A DNA stretch of 64,000 bases from Flammula alnicola (lineage: Eukaryota > Basidiomycota > Agaricomycetes > Agaricales > Strophariaceae). Position numbers and translations under genes: made by a program. Location: assembly GCA_015499995.1 (NCBI GenBank), contig JADNRV010000003.1:1-64000 (forward strand), in the 5' to 3' direction. This document shows, in pieces, positions 1 through 9,753 of the stretch. Position 1 is the stretch's first letter, and each line of letters opens with the position of its first letter. A model generated the notes under the pieces. It saw nothing but the letters and a program-made list of their open reading frames with translations, was not told where the DNA came from and did no database searches.

Positions 1-219
1 AAGGGGAGGGGCGCAAATGCCATCAGCGCGGTTGTTCAGTTCAGGTGAGGAAAGAGGAGGGAAGACAAAGCATTTCAACTGCGAAACGAAAGTTCAACAT
101 GTCAGGTGACCCTCAATTCCAAACTCCGCTTGAGATGACTTAGGGAATTTCGCAAAGCTCAGATATGATCAGGTGACTGAACGCGTCGCGTCGCGCTCTC
201 ACTTTCGTTGATTTCTGTG

Positions 220-251
220 ACGAATTTGCGACATGCATGTCGCAAATTCGT
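220..251. repeat. Perfect 32-bp palindrome
   Basis: Bases 220-235 are the exact reverse complement of 236-251, with no spacer (centre CATG|CATG). No gene is adjacent. It could be a cruciform-forming site, a binding site for a dimeric factor, or the collapsed end of a foldback element. Confidence 0.8.
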
Positions 252-503
252 AACGCCGCTAGATCATCACTCCCTCGGACCCTCTTTGCTTTGCGACTCA
301 GTGTTGTTCTGGCCAATTCGGTCATTCTCGGAAACTGCCGGATTACGGATCAGCAACGTTGAATGTTGTCGATCTTCGACTCCGCCTTCACCTCAACCCA
401 CTCTCTCTCGTTCCGCCTTCTTGTTGAGGGATGTAGGTGGGCAGCGAGGGGACCGAGCGATCAAGGGGAGGCCCTAGTAGAGGGGGACCCGCAAGGTACG
501 TGA

Positions 504-536
504 GCGGAACGAGTCGGCAGCACCGACTCGTTCCGC
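504..536. repeat. 14-bp perfect stem-loop
   Basis: Arms 504-517 and 523-536 (GCGGAACGAGTCGG and its complement) are perfect around a 5-base loop. It lies about 55 bp before the first double-hairpin cassette and has the same design: perfect arms and a tiny loop. Confidence 0.75.
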
Positions 537-587
537 ACTCAGTCTACTTCAAACCACACACGGGGCGCTCACCTCTCCCCACAGCCT

Positions 588-677
588 GTACGAGGAGACG
601 ACGAACAGCAGTTCGTCGTCTCCTCAGATTCGAACGTCGTCTGCACCAGACGACGTTCGAATCTGTGCTTGGGACCT
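588..677. repeat. Double-hairpin cassette, copy 1
   Basis: Two adjacent perfect stem-loops. The first has 15-bp arms at 592-606 and 611-625 around a 4-base loop. The second has 18-bp arms at 626-643 and 647-664 around a 3-base loop. The block is preceded by TGTAC and followed by GTGCTTGGGACCT, both repeated in copy 2. Arms match between copies, while loop bases and some arm ends differ. There is no coding signal. Confidence 0.8.
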
Positions 678-1358
678 CGACCACGGCCTTACACCACCCG
701 CGAGCCCCCTCCGCTGCGCCATTTGGCGTTGCACGCCCGAGCGCCGTGTCCACGAGCGCCGCTCCGTCCTTTCGCCCTGCAGCCTCCACTCCGGCGGCAT
801 CGAGCACGCAAGAGCTTCACGCTCGCCCGTGCAGCCACTCTGCCACATCCACTCTGCCACATACACGACCGCGGCATCGTCCTCCCGCCCCCAGCCTCCT
901 CTGCGGCGACGTCGAGCACGAACGAATTTCGTTCTGGCTCATACAGCCCCCACACGGTCTCGACGACCCATCGTCTTCACCCATCGCCCACTTCCCTCGA
1001 CGATGAATCCCCGATGCCCCAGGTGCATCGTCGGCCACCCCACGATGCCGCCGTTCCCTCTGCCGCTTGCTAACGGCCACCACCTCGCGCAACACCAACC
1101 CACCCAACCGGACGCGACCTCGTCACAGCCCACCTCGACCTCTCCGTCAAGCCACCACCACAGTCCCAACCCCACCTTCTCGGGTTGACACGAGACACGA
1201 TGCCGCAGGTGCATCGACGATGACCCCACGACGCCGCGGGTGCATCGACAACGATGCTACATCAGCGAGTGCATCGCGACTTTCCCCAACCCGAGTTATC
1301 ACCCATACTCGACGACTGCCGCATTCCCCATCGCACGACGCACCTCTCCTCACAGGTT

Positions 1359-1448
1359 GTACGAGGAGACGACGAACGGAAGTTCGTCGTCTCCTTAGAT
1401 TCGAACGTCGTCTGCATCAGACGACGTTCGAATCTGTGCTTGGGACCT
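1359..1448. repeat. Double-hairpin cassette, copy 2
   Basis: Second copy of the block at 588-677 in the same orientation, about 770 bp away. First stem: arms 1364-1377 and 1382-1395. Second stem: arms 1397-1414 and 1418-1435, 18 bp perfect, loop CAT instead of CAC. Both flanking phrases are retained. Two copies with intact pairing suggest either recent duplication or upkeep of the folded form. Confidence 0.8.
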
Positions 1449-2778
1449 TACAAGGCGACAGCCGGTGTACTCTCGACTCCGCGGGTACAACGCTGCAGGT
1501 ACAACAACGACGACGCCGCAACAGCGGATGCATGGCCTCGACCACCACCGTCCTTCGACACCTCCACAAGCACGGCACGGATAGCGACCCCGAAAACGCA
1601 ACAGCGGGAGCACCCACGACGACACGACGATGCCGCGGGTGCGACGACGACGACGATATGACGATGCCGCAACGGCGGGTGCAACGACAATGGCGCCGCA
1701 ATGGCCGGTGCGTCGACGACGACGCCACGAAGTCGTGGCGCCGTGGGTAGCACAACGACGACTGCACACCACCATCCCTTCTTCCGTTTCCACGGGTTTC
1801 AACACCATCGCGGAACCCTCGTCCCTCGTCCCAACCTCTGCCAGCAGCAGCGGACACCCCAGCTTGTGCCCTTCAACACCTCTGCCCACCTCGTTGACCA
1901 TTCATGGGTGTATGACATCGCTCCGCCGCCTCCACCGACTCCACCGATGAATCCACATGCCCACGTCGCCACAACGGCCGTATGCCAATGACAAACCCCG
2001 CCTGCTGCGTGATTTTGTGTCGCGCACCCCGGTTTGTGTCCATCAACGCCCCTGCCCACCTCGTTGACACCGCCCATGCTTCAATGCCCTCCCGTCACCC
2101 CGTCACCTGCATCCACCGCCCGCTCTCCTCGTAATCAAGCCGTCGCCTATCCTCCACACCTTATCGCTGTGCCAGTCGCCCTCGAATCTAACCCTGATGG
2201 TGAGCGACTACGATGACAAGCGACCGCGATGACACATAGCAATGACACCGCTGGCGAGGCGGGCAGTGCAGCAACACGAGGCGGGAGCAGCGAGGCGAGA
2301 TGGGTACAGCGAGGCAAGGTGACAGCAAAGGGGCGGGCAGGCGCGGTGACGGCGACAGCAGAATGACGCCGCCGCCGCTGCAATGACGAACCCGCGACGG
2401 CAGGTGCACTAGCGGGTGCATCGAGGACACCGCCGCGACGCTGCAGGTACAACGATGATGCTGCTGTACCTGTGGGTCCATGGACGACAATGCCGCAGGT
2501 ACAACGACAACGACGCCGCAGCTGCGGGTACATCTACGATGACCCCATGATGCCACAGCTGCGGGTGCATTTCATACTGAGGGCATTCAATCTATGGTTC
2601 TCCCTTTTCTGAATATACCAAACTGTAGTTTACATATAATTGAACAAATCTGCTTACTCGGACTTTCTGATTTTACAAAATTGAAAAAATCTGAGGCATG
2701 TCAAGGACCAGTGAATGACTGTAGCTATAAAATGAATTGTATTTGGAAAAAGGCCACCTAGATTCTTAGACTGCTCTG

Positions 2779-2930
2779 AAAGTGTCGTAGGATGCATTAA
2801 AATTGATGGAACCTCCTGGGAAGTCTCCAGGCATCACAGGAGTGTCATAGGATATATTAAAATTGATGGAACCTTCTGGGAAGTCTCCTGGCATCACAGG
2901 AGTGTCCCAGGGCACATATAGTGCCCTGGG
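2779..2930. repeat. Two tandem ~62-bp repeats ending in a 10-bp hairpin
   Basis: The phrase around ATTAAAATTGATGGAACC...CTGGGAAGTCTCC is repeated head to tail (about 2779-2840 and 2841-2902). A stem-loop follows at 2906-2930 with perfect arms CCCAGGGCAC and GTGCCCTGGG around ATATA. It stands just upstream of the transposase remnant and may belong to the transposon's own 5' region. The rest of 2590-2960 is AT-rich and shows no gene. Confidence 0.6.
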
Positions 2931-2969
2931 ATGCCCTGGTAGTATGTCTTCCAGCCAAATTTTCCTAGG

Positions 2970-5350
2970 ATGACCTGGGGCAAAAGTGTTTTTCCTGATG
3001 TGGATGGTGTGTCATCAGATATCTTCGATGGTGCACAGCACAAGACTCTCTGTGAGACGAACGTCGAACTGGACCACAAGACTTTTTCTCACAAATATTT
3101 CTCGGACCCTCGCGATGTGGCTCTCGGTCTCTCCACCGATGGATTTGCACCATTTAACAAGCGGAAGAAAACGGCATGGCCTCTCATTCTTTTCAACTAC
3201 AATCTCTCTCCCGACATCCGATTTCATGTTGAGCATATTCTCGCTCTTGGAGTTATACCTGGGCCAAAAAAACCCAAAGACTTCGACTCCTTCCTCTATC
3301 CTTTTCTACAGGAGTTGTTCCACCTCATGCAGGGTGTCCGCGCTCTCGACATTCTCACTGCCGCATTCTTTGTCCTTCGTGCTTATCTCATCACTGTTTT
3401 CGGAGACATCCCGGCTGTCTCGATGGTGATGCGCATGAAAGGACACAATGGCATCTGCCCCTGTCGTATGTGCGAGATCAAAGGCATCCGTATACCTGGG
3501 TCCAAGTCCGTGACGCACTATGTGCCCCTCAACCAAGCCCCCCATCCCGCAGTGCGGGCAGACAAGGAACGAGTTCAGCGATATGACCCCCGTAACCTCC
3601 CAATGAGGACACACACAGCCCTTCTCGAGCAGGCCAGGAAAGTTGAACTCGCTCAATCAGCCGCTGAAGCAGATGGGTTCGCCAAACAGTATGGTATAAA
3701 AGGAACTCCCTTGCTGTCCTACGTTAACTCGCTGTCATTTCCAGTCTCGTTTCCATATGACTTCATGCATTTGATCTGGGAAAACCTCATCCCAAATCTT
3801 ATTCTCCACTGGACGGGAAATTTCAAAGGTCTCGATGATGGCAAAGAGTCATATCAGCTGTCGGACGCCATTTGGGAATTGATCGGAGCCAGCACAGCAA
3901 CATCTGGTTCATTCATTCCTTCCGCCTATGGCTGCCACGTGCCCGATATTGTGAAGGACCGATCGGCATGCACAGCGGAGTCCTGGTCATTCTGGACACT
4001 CTACATTGGTCCAGTTCTAGGATTCATTGAGTGGGTTGAGGAATATGAAAAGTAAGTGGTACTTATTCTAAATGTTGTTTCAATTCACTTATTTAACCAA
4101 TAGACTTTATTATCAGGACAACGCAAAGCGCGCTGCTGCTTGTCCACTGACGGTTCATGCCCTGCTTCACATTGCTGACAGTATCCGAGCCATGGGCCCA
4201 GTTTGGTGCTACTGGGCCTTCCCCATGGAGCGGTACTGTGGACGGCTGAAGCGCGCAGTCCGTTCCTGTCGACATCCTTATGGCTCTCTTGATCGTTATG
4301 TTCTCGAAGATGCACAACTCACCCAAATCAAGGCATTCCATAACCTTACAGAGGAGCTAGCTCTCAGACCGCCTCAGGATCTGTCAAAAGTTTTAAAGGG
4401 TACATTTGTAGATAAGGAAACATGTGAGTAGCCACGATTTTCACTTTGACATGATAACATTAATACCTGATTGGATTCTAGACAAGTCCTGTATTCTTCT
4501 TCCTCCACGTGTCCATAGCCCAGATCTTTCGGAGGGCATTATGAAAAGCATCGCAGCAGCATTAGCTACCCGCTTTAGTGGTCCGCTACCAACGATACGC
4601 AAGCATCTGAACGACGCTGTCATTGAGGAGTGGGGAAAAGTTCGGCGCGTTGACACTGAGGAGGGTGACACAATGCATGCATCAGCAAACCTTGATTTTC
4701 AGGGTCAAAAATGGCACTATGGAAACCTACACAGCGCTGCATAGACTCCCATAGCAACCCATAGCGTCATAGCATAGGGTACCCTCTTTATAGTGCTATG
4801 TAGTTTCCCATAGCGCCCATAGTAAAATCCGGGTTTGCTGATGTGCGGCAGCGCTGGTCAAGAGTGCGGAAGACCGACGTGATGCTACGTTTGTGCGGGT
4901 ATGTGTTTTCCTCAGGTATGCGACCGAAACACTGACACAGTCTCTCTTTTTTAGTATCAAATGCTTGTTGACAAGTTTGCTAATCAACGTAGTCGTCGCC
5001 CTGTCTTCGAGCTTGAAACCTTCTATGGTCAACTCGAACGACTTTTCCTCATCCGGTTCTCACCTGATTGCACCTACGCCAAAGTGGAGCCATCGAAGCC
5101 TATCATCCTTGCAGCGATCCGGAACTGTAAGCTCGAAAAGGCTGACCGTGAACTTGATAGTCTAGACATCCACCTCTTCACTAATTTCGGCGCTCTCGAC
5201 TTCATTGACGTTACCAGCATTCAGGCGCTTGTTGGTCAAGTTCCATGCGAGACCCCTGGTGTGGATTGGGCAATTATTGATCGGAGTGGGAGCTTAGCGC
5301 GGGCGGTGTTCAATGCTGAAGATGACAATGAGCCTGAGATTGGTCAATAG
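2970..5350 (+). CDS. Tnp2-type (CACTA superfamily) transposase, 5'-truncated and interrupted
   Basis: The protein matches the Tnp2 transposase family as I know it from agaricomycetes. An LGLSTDGFAPF block and NYNLSP near residues 50-75 precede IPGPKKP and a WYC-rich second block (GPVWCYWAFPMERYCG). Introns are visible at about 4054-4104 (GTAAGT...TAG), 4424-4481 (GTGAGT...TAG) and 4899-4953 (GTATGT...TAG). The C-terminal part resumes at ALVKSAEDRRDATFVR (about 4845) and ends with a TAG at 5348-5350. The N-terminal third expected of the family is missing. A 164-bp MITE at 4680-4843 breaks the frame just after GDTMHA. It is a dead transposase acting on no present element that I can delimit. CACTA termini were not found. 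Confidence 0.8.
4680..4843. mobile_element. 164-bp MITE inserted in the Tnp2 transposase
   Basis: Terminal inverted repeat CATCAGCAAACC at 4680-4691 pairs with GGTTTGCTGATG at 4832-4843. The interior is full of CCATAG/CTATGG motifs in both orientations, so most of the element can fold on itself. It separates transposase sequence that is otherwise continuous (GDTMHA before, AALVKS after). TG flanks both ends and might be a 2-bp target duplication, but this is too short to be decisive. It belongs to no family I can name. Confidence 0.75.
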
Positions 5351-5434
5351 GCACCACCGGCAACCGCCCAGCGCCCTTTGTTATATTTTAGTCTCTCAAT
5401 CTACGTTTAAACTTTACAGCTTTTTTGTGCTCAA

Positions 5435-5580
5435 CCAACTGTAGGCTGACTGTAGGTTGAAATAGCCCGGGGTATTTCACTGTGTGATTTTGAACCGACA
5501 ATAGGTTGAATGGCATTGGATGAAAATCATGCCATTTCTTAGATTGAATCTCGTTCAACCTATCTATCACCTACAGTAGG
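5435..5580. repeat. Foldback repeat with GTAGGTTGA motifs
   Basis: An imperfect 26-bp inverted repeat (5435-5460 with 5555-5580) frames a smaller inverted pair around AATGGCAT...ATGCCATT. The motif TGTAGGTTGA and its complement occur several times. It lies about 85 bp after the transposase stop, so it may be the subterminal repeat zone of the CACTA element (family knowledge) or an independent MITE. Confidence 0.5.
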
Positions 5581-5641
5581 TTTAAGTCTGAAATACAACC
5601 TAAGCTAGGTGCACATTCATCCTAAGTGGAAGTCACAGTGA

Positions 5642-5863
5642 ATGCAATCCTTAAAGACGGCATCTTCGGGCCCTGTATCGCCCACATCTATACGATCGAG
5701 TTTCAAAAACGTACGCATGGCTCAAGAAAAAGAACAAATGTCTGTTCCCGGTCCTAGCTCTGAACCGTCGAATACCATAATACCTGAAAAAAGAAAAGAG
5801 GTCGATACTAACGATGACTCAGAGCACCAAACAAAGCGCATTCACACTGAAGATGACAATTAA
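5642..5863 (+). other. Short open frame of doubtful coding status
   Basis: A 73-residue frame rich in S, E, D and K (it contains KRKEVDTNDD). It shows no domain, no intron signals and no relation I recognise. It sits between transposon debris and could be a leftover 3' exon. Composition alone does not support it as a gene. Confidence 0.15.
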
Positions 5864-6132
5864 TAAATGAACGTCTGACATCACAACAGCAGTCTACTAC
5901 CAGTTATTTGTAATGTCTTACTCTGTAATGTATTATAAACAATTCAATTTCATTCCCTATTGTTCCGCAGAACTTATCTACAGTCCAGCTATGGAAGTCA
6001 ATAGCACTAGCGCTTGGCGAAGGCACACTGCATTGAATTGTGCTTTCGATTGAATGCAGAGTCCAGGTAAAAGGGGTCATTATCTTCGCGGTGAGAAAAA
6101 AAGCATCGCTTTTTGCTACACGTGATTTTGCC

Positions 6133-6756
6133 AACTCTCCAAAATGTCGGATACAAGTATCATTACATTGTAAAACTCACATAACAGTTATATATGTTTT
6201 GAATGCTAGAAACTAATGGAATACATATATACTAACTATCCTATCATACAGAATAAATTCAATCACCAGCCAAAATAAGTTATGAGCCAAAACATTCAAG
6301 ATTCATCTAAATCAGAGTTGTTGTTCTTTGTGTATCTTTCAACTGTCCAAAACGTCAGAGACAAGTATTATCATATGATAAGAGCCACATAACAGTTATA
6401 TATGTTTTGAATGTTAGAAAGTAATGGAATACATGTATACCAACTATCCTATCATACAGAATAAATTCAATCACTAGCCAAAATAAGTTATGAGCCAAAA
6501 GATTCAAGATTCATCTAAATCAGAGTTGTTGTTCTTTGTGTATCTTTCAACTGTCCAAAACGTCAGAGACAAGTATTATCATATGATAAGAGCCACATAA
6601 CAGTTATATATGTTTTGAATGTTAGAAAGTAATGGAATACATGTATACCAACTATCCTATCATACAGAATAAATTCAATCACTAGCCAAAATAAGTTATG
6701 AGCCAAAAGATTCAAGATTCATCTAAATCGGAGTTGTTGTTCTTTGTTTATTCCTC
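6133..6756. repeat. Three tandem copies of a 208-bp repeat
   Basis: Units at 6133-6340, 6341-6548 and 6549-6756 each begin AACTSTCCAAAA. The second and third are almost identical; the first is more diverged. The period is not a multiple of three, and the AT-rich units carry stops in all frames, so this is not coding. Surrounding sequence (5864-6132 and 6757-6960) is also AT-rich and gene-free. The array may be internal to the Helitron whose 3' end is at about 7010. Confidence 0.85.
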
Positions 6757-6978
6757 AACTGTCCAACTAGAGTCATTCGACAACCCAGGTGAAAAGAACA
6801 AGCCCTTTAAAATCATGCGAGTAACAGATAACTGTAAAAATGGTTTCAAAAGCAAACTGAAGATCTATATCACTGAATTCACCATGAATACAATGCAATA
6901 GCATGAGTTAATGTTGAAGGAAAACGTTGTTTATTCTCAGTGATCAAAACAGCTTCAACATTGTGAATATTATTCCGC

Positions 6979-7011
6979 AAGTACCCGTGCGGAGCACGGG
7001 GACGCGCTAGT
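6979..7011 (+). mobile_element. Helitron-type 3' terminus
   Basis: A GC hairpin (CCCGTGC-GGA-GCACGGG, about 6984-7000) is followed after a short spacer by CGCTAGT. A short hairpin ten or so bases before a terminal CTRR, inserted before a host T, is the classical Helitron end (family knowledge). No Rep/helicase gene is present, so the element would be non-autonomous. I could not place its 5' TC end; it could extend leftward across the 208-bp tandem repeats. Confidence 0.6.
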
Positions 7012-8043
7012 AAAACATATCGTCGCGCTCTATCATCATATATACAGTGATGAAGCTCCTTACTCTCGATACAAGAGGGTGCTTTTAGGAGCCTGGATCG
7101 GTCGTCGATCCTCGAACTCGTTATAGGGAAATAAATCAACAATAAATTTATTCTAATCCTTACGGAAAGTCACGTAGTTGTCGTCCGTCCTACCTACTTA
7201 TTTCTACTATTTGCGAAGTTCTGACCGTTTTCCAGAAGACCGCTCATAAACTCGGTGAAAGAATGGACAAGGGCAAGAAGAGGGATACAAACCTCAGCGG
7301 TGGGACTTGTTCTACCTAACAATTACTTTCTGTTGCTGATCACGACGATTGAAGCAAGTATCTACAGCGACATTGAATCCGGACATCATGCGCTCAACAA
7401 CCTCGATAAGCCAGAGAATACAATCCCACCTGTTTCTCATACTCTCTCCGTGGGCAGATCGGCTTATTCACAACATATGTCCGACGCAAACTCACGGTAT
7501 CTCTCGTCCCCACCAAGTATGCCCCTTTCACGAATGCCATGGATAAAGAACTAAGGGGACTTGCAACCTCTAGCCCCTAATAGCGCTCGATCATCTCGTA
7601 GTCTTGACGGTATGTTGCCGCCTCCATCCAAGCAAGGAGATTTTGAACCAGAGTGCATTGATCGTCTTCCAGATATCAACTCATTGGCATCCTTAGCCAG
7701 AAATCCGTCCACACAATCGCCATCCACCCGTCGTAGCCACCCGAGAAGACGTATGGTATCAGGTATTCCCGTCCGTAAGGGTTCTAGTCTACATCGACAC
7801 TCAGGTGGAAGACCGCCCACGATTAATAGAGTCACAAGTGGTGTTCCGCAGTATGTCCTCCCTTTCCATTGACTAAGTTACTATTGATCCCTTGTTGTCA
7901 TTCGCCGTCTAAGATCATCTTCGAGGGTGAGTAACATTTCAAACGTCACGTCATAGCATTCTCGCTTCTTCAAATTCACGGGCATGTCTCCGTTGAACTA
8001 GATCGCCAATCAGCATTTATATTCTGCTGATCGAGGTCCCAGT
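7012..8043. other. No confident gene; dispersed repeat copy at 7136-7193
   Basis: Frames at 7255-7554 and 7561-7872 (+) are open but serine/proline-rich with no domain or convincing splice pattern. They might be upstream exons of the next gene. A 38-bp stretch at 7136-7173, and a nearby TCGTCCGTCCTAC, recur at 14050-14104. Confidence 0.4.
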
Positions 8044-9690
8044 ATGAACCAAAACTACCCTCGGTATGTCCTTACTGATCTCAAGACTCAGAGGAGCGAC
8101 ATTATTCACCGATCCATAGCTCCCCGACCGTTACTAGATATATTACGGGAACATCTTCAGTATTTTTTGAATTTTTTTTTTCAGACTGCATAGCGGCTTA
8201 TTGTAATCTTATAGGCGGTCCCCTCAATACCTATTCAAAAAAGTTCTAACATCTACTATCGGCATTTATCGGCAAAGGCCCGTGGCTCACCTTTGTGGAT
8301 ACCAGAGCCAAATAATTACCTCAACGTGTTGTATCGAAGGCGTGGCATCGCGATTGGTGATGTCGGTATCATAACCGACGATGGAGCCTTTGATTTTTTG
8401 TTCAACATTTGCCTCCCCAAAAACGATCCTATGAACTCTGGTGGCGTGCCTGACTATTACTCTCCCCTACATCCTCCACTGCTACCTGCGCGTGACATCC
8501 GAGGGCACCAGGAACTCGGAGAAAACACTTATCTTGCGAGTGAAGCTATCAAAAAAGAGATCAGCGATGTCGGTCCCTCGTACGTTAATCTGCTTTATCG
8601 ATCGCAAGTAAACTCGTCCTAAAACGCCTGCAAACAGCGGGATAACCTTCATAGCATCCGCTTGTGAGGGTGCTATACTTACGATTCCACAAGGTGCATA
8701 TACGGAGAATCTAGCTAATACAGCTAGATTCAATGAATATCTCGAAAGGAATGTATTGAATTGGTATAGATATGCCAATGGCATCTGTGGACGGCAAATT
8801 GAGAACGGAGATTTACGTCTCGTCATTGGTGCCGACAAATCTCGGGCTTGGGGTATGGCGACGTTCGCCAATTTCACAGAGCAGGCAAATGTCCCTTTGA
8901 AACTGCGGTTTAAACCAAGCAATGATAGCAGAGTCGGAAGGATATACACTTGGGACTATTCTGGCGTGGCAGACTCGGCCAGATCAGGACCGGGTCGTCG
9001 TGAAATAGAGGCGCTGTGGACGGGCGATGAAGGGGAGGAAATGCATGTTTTCGAAAACCAATCTCTATTCGTGCGCACGCTAAACGCTAAGCTCCAGGAA
9101 GACCAATGGGAGAAGTTGGAATCCGAACTTAGGACGTCATCAATCCGCACCGATCCAGGACCAGATTTTGAAGACAGCCCTGATCCCAATGCCACTTCTG
9201 GTCCTCTTCCGAAAGCCTCATCCAGCGCCCCAAATGAAACTTCCTCCGTCTATCACAAATCCCCCGTGTCTCGTTATGGATACATCCCACTCTCCCTCAC
9301 TACCGAAAACTTCGTTGATATATCTGATGTTCCTACGTCCCTGGTACGCACTATGATCATTTTGCTGATTATCCGGTTACGAATATTTAGTAGAAGTTTC
9401 ATCCGTCGAGTGTCATAAACGATTTCCTATTACAAACCGTCAGTCTTTTTCTATGATCAACAATAACATATTTTACCCAGTATTTGCGTGGACACAGAAA
9501 CCGGATGCGTGGATTGCTATCACTGAAGACTGGGATTGGATATCTATTCTCAAACAGGTATGGAGAATCTCAATCTATGTACGGAATCTCATACATCTGA
9601 GAGCCCTTCATTAGGATGATTCATCTCTTCCTGCTTCTGGCGAGATTTTAGCACGTTTGTTGACAACACATGAAGTCACTAACACGAACG
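8044..9690 (+). CDS. Agaricomycete-specific hypothetical protein, fused in frame to SPA2
   Basis: Recognisable as a family common in mushroom genomes but without known function. Core phrases are YYRHL, PLWIPEPNN, IGDVGIITDDGAFDFLFNICLP, EGAILTIPQGA and LNWYRYANG. The core starts by about 8213. An ATG at 8044 followed by a GTATGT donor is a possible first exon, but the join is unclear. Introns: 8580-8637 (phase 2), 9344-9396, about 9439-9480, 9558-9614 and 9691-9753. The junction at 9438/9481 leaves the frame off by one, so either the splice site is unusual or there is a frame error. The usual C-terminal region of the family (AITEDWDWISILK, then a short LPASGEILARLL helix) is present. There is no stop before the SPA2 part. 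Confidence 0.6.
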
Positions 9691-9753
9691 GTGCGTTCGT
9701 TCACTGATTCAAATGCCTCAATTAGTTAGCTTAACATGCAATATCGTTTGAAG

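Larger units (their letters stand above)
1..2590. repeat. GC-rich, gene-free repeat region with degenerate minisatellites and hairpins
   Basis: No frame here has recognisable domain content. Open frames overlap on both strands because the DNA is a low-complexity run of GAC/CGA/CAC triplets, so they are not credible genes. Degenerate short repeats built on a GCCGCRGGTGCATCGACGATGAC-like theme recur at about 1195-1275 and 2395-2575, and a phrase reading CTGCCCACCTCGTTGAC occurs near 1884 and 2052. Strong dyads are listed separately. Base composition differs sharply from the AT-rich DNA that starts at about 2580. It may be a subtelomeric or transposon-derived block, which is inference. Confidence 0.6.

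Noticed and set aside
437..2530. Long overlapping open frames on both strands (e.g. 437-1006, 1067-1750, 1395-1901)
   Set aside because: They follow from triplet-biased repeats with few stop codons. Content is R/T/H or V/A low complexity with no domain, and frames overlap on both strands.
6698..6901. Open frame in the fourth partial repeat unit
   Set aside because: It starts inside non-coding tandem repeat sequence and has no recognisable protein content.
6984..7000. CRISPR-like GC hairpin
   Set aside because: Single hairpin, no repeat-spacer pattern, eukaryotic context; a Helitron terminus explains it better.
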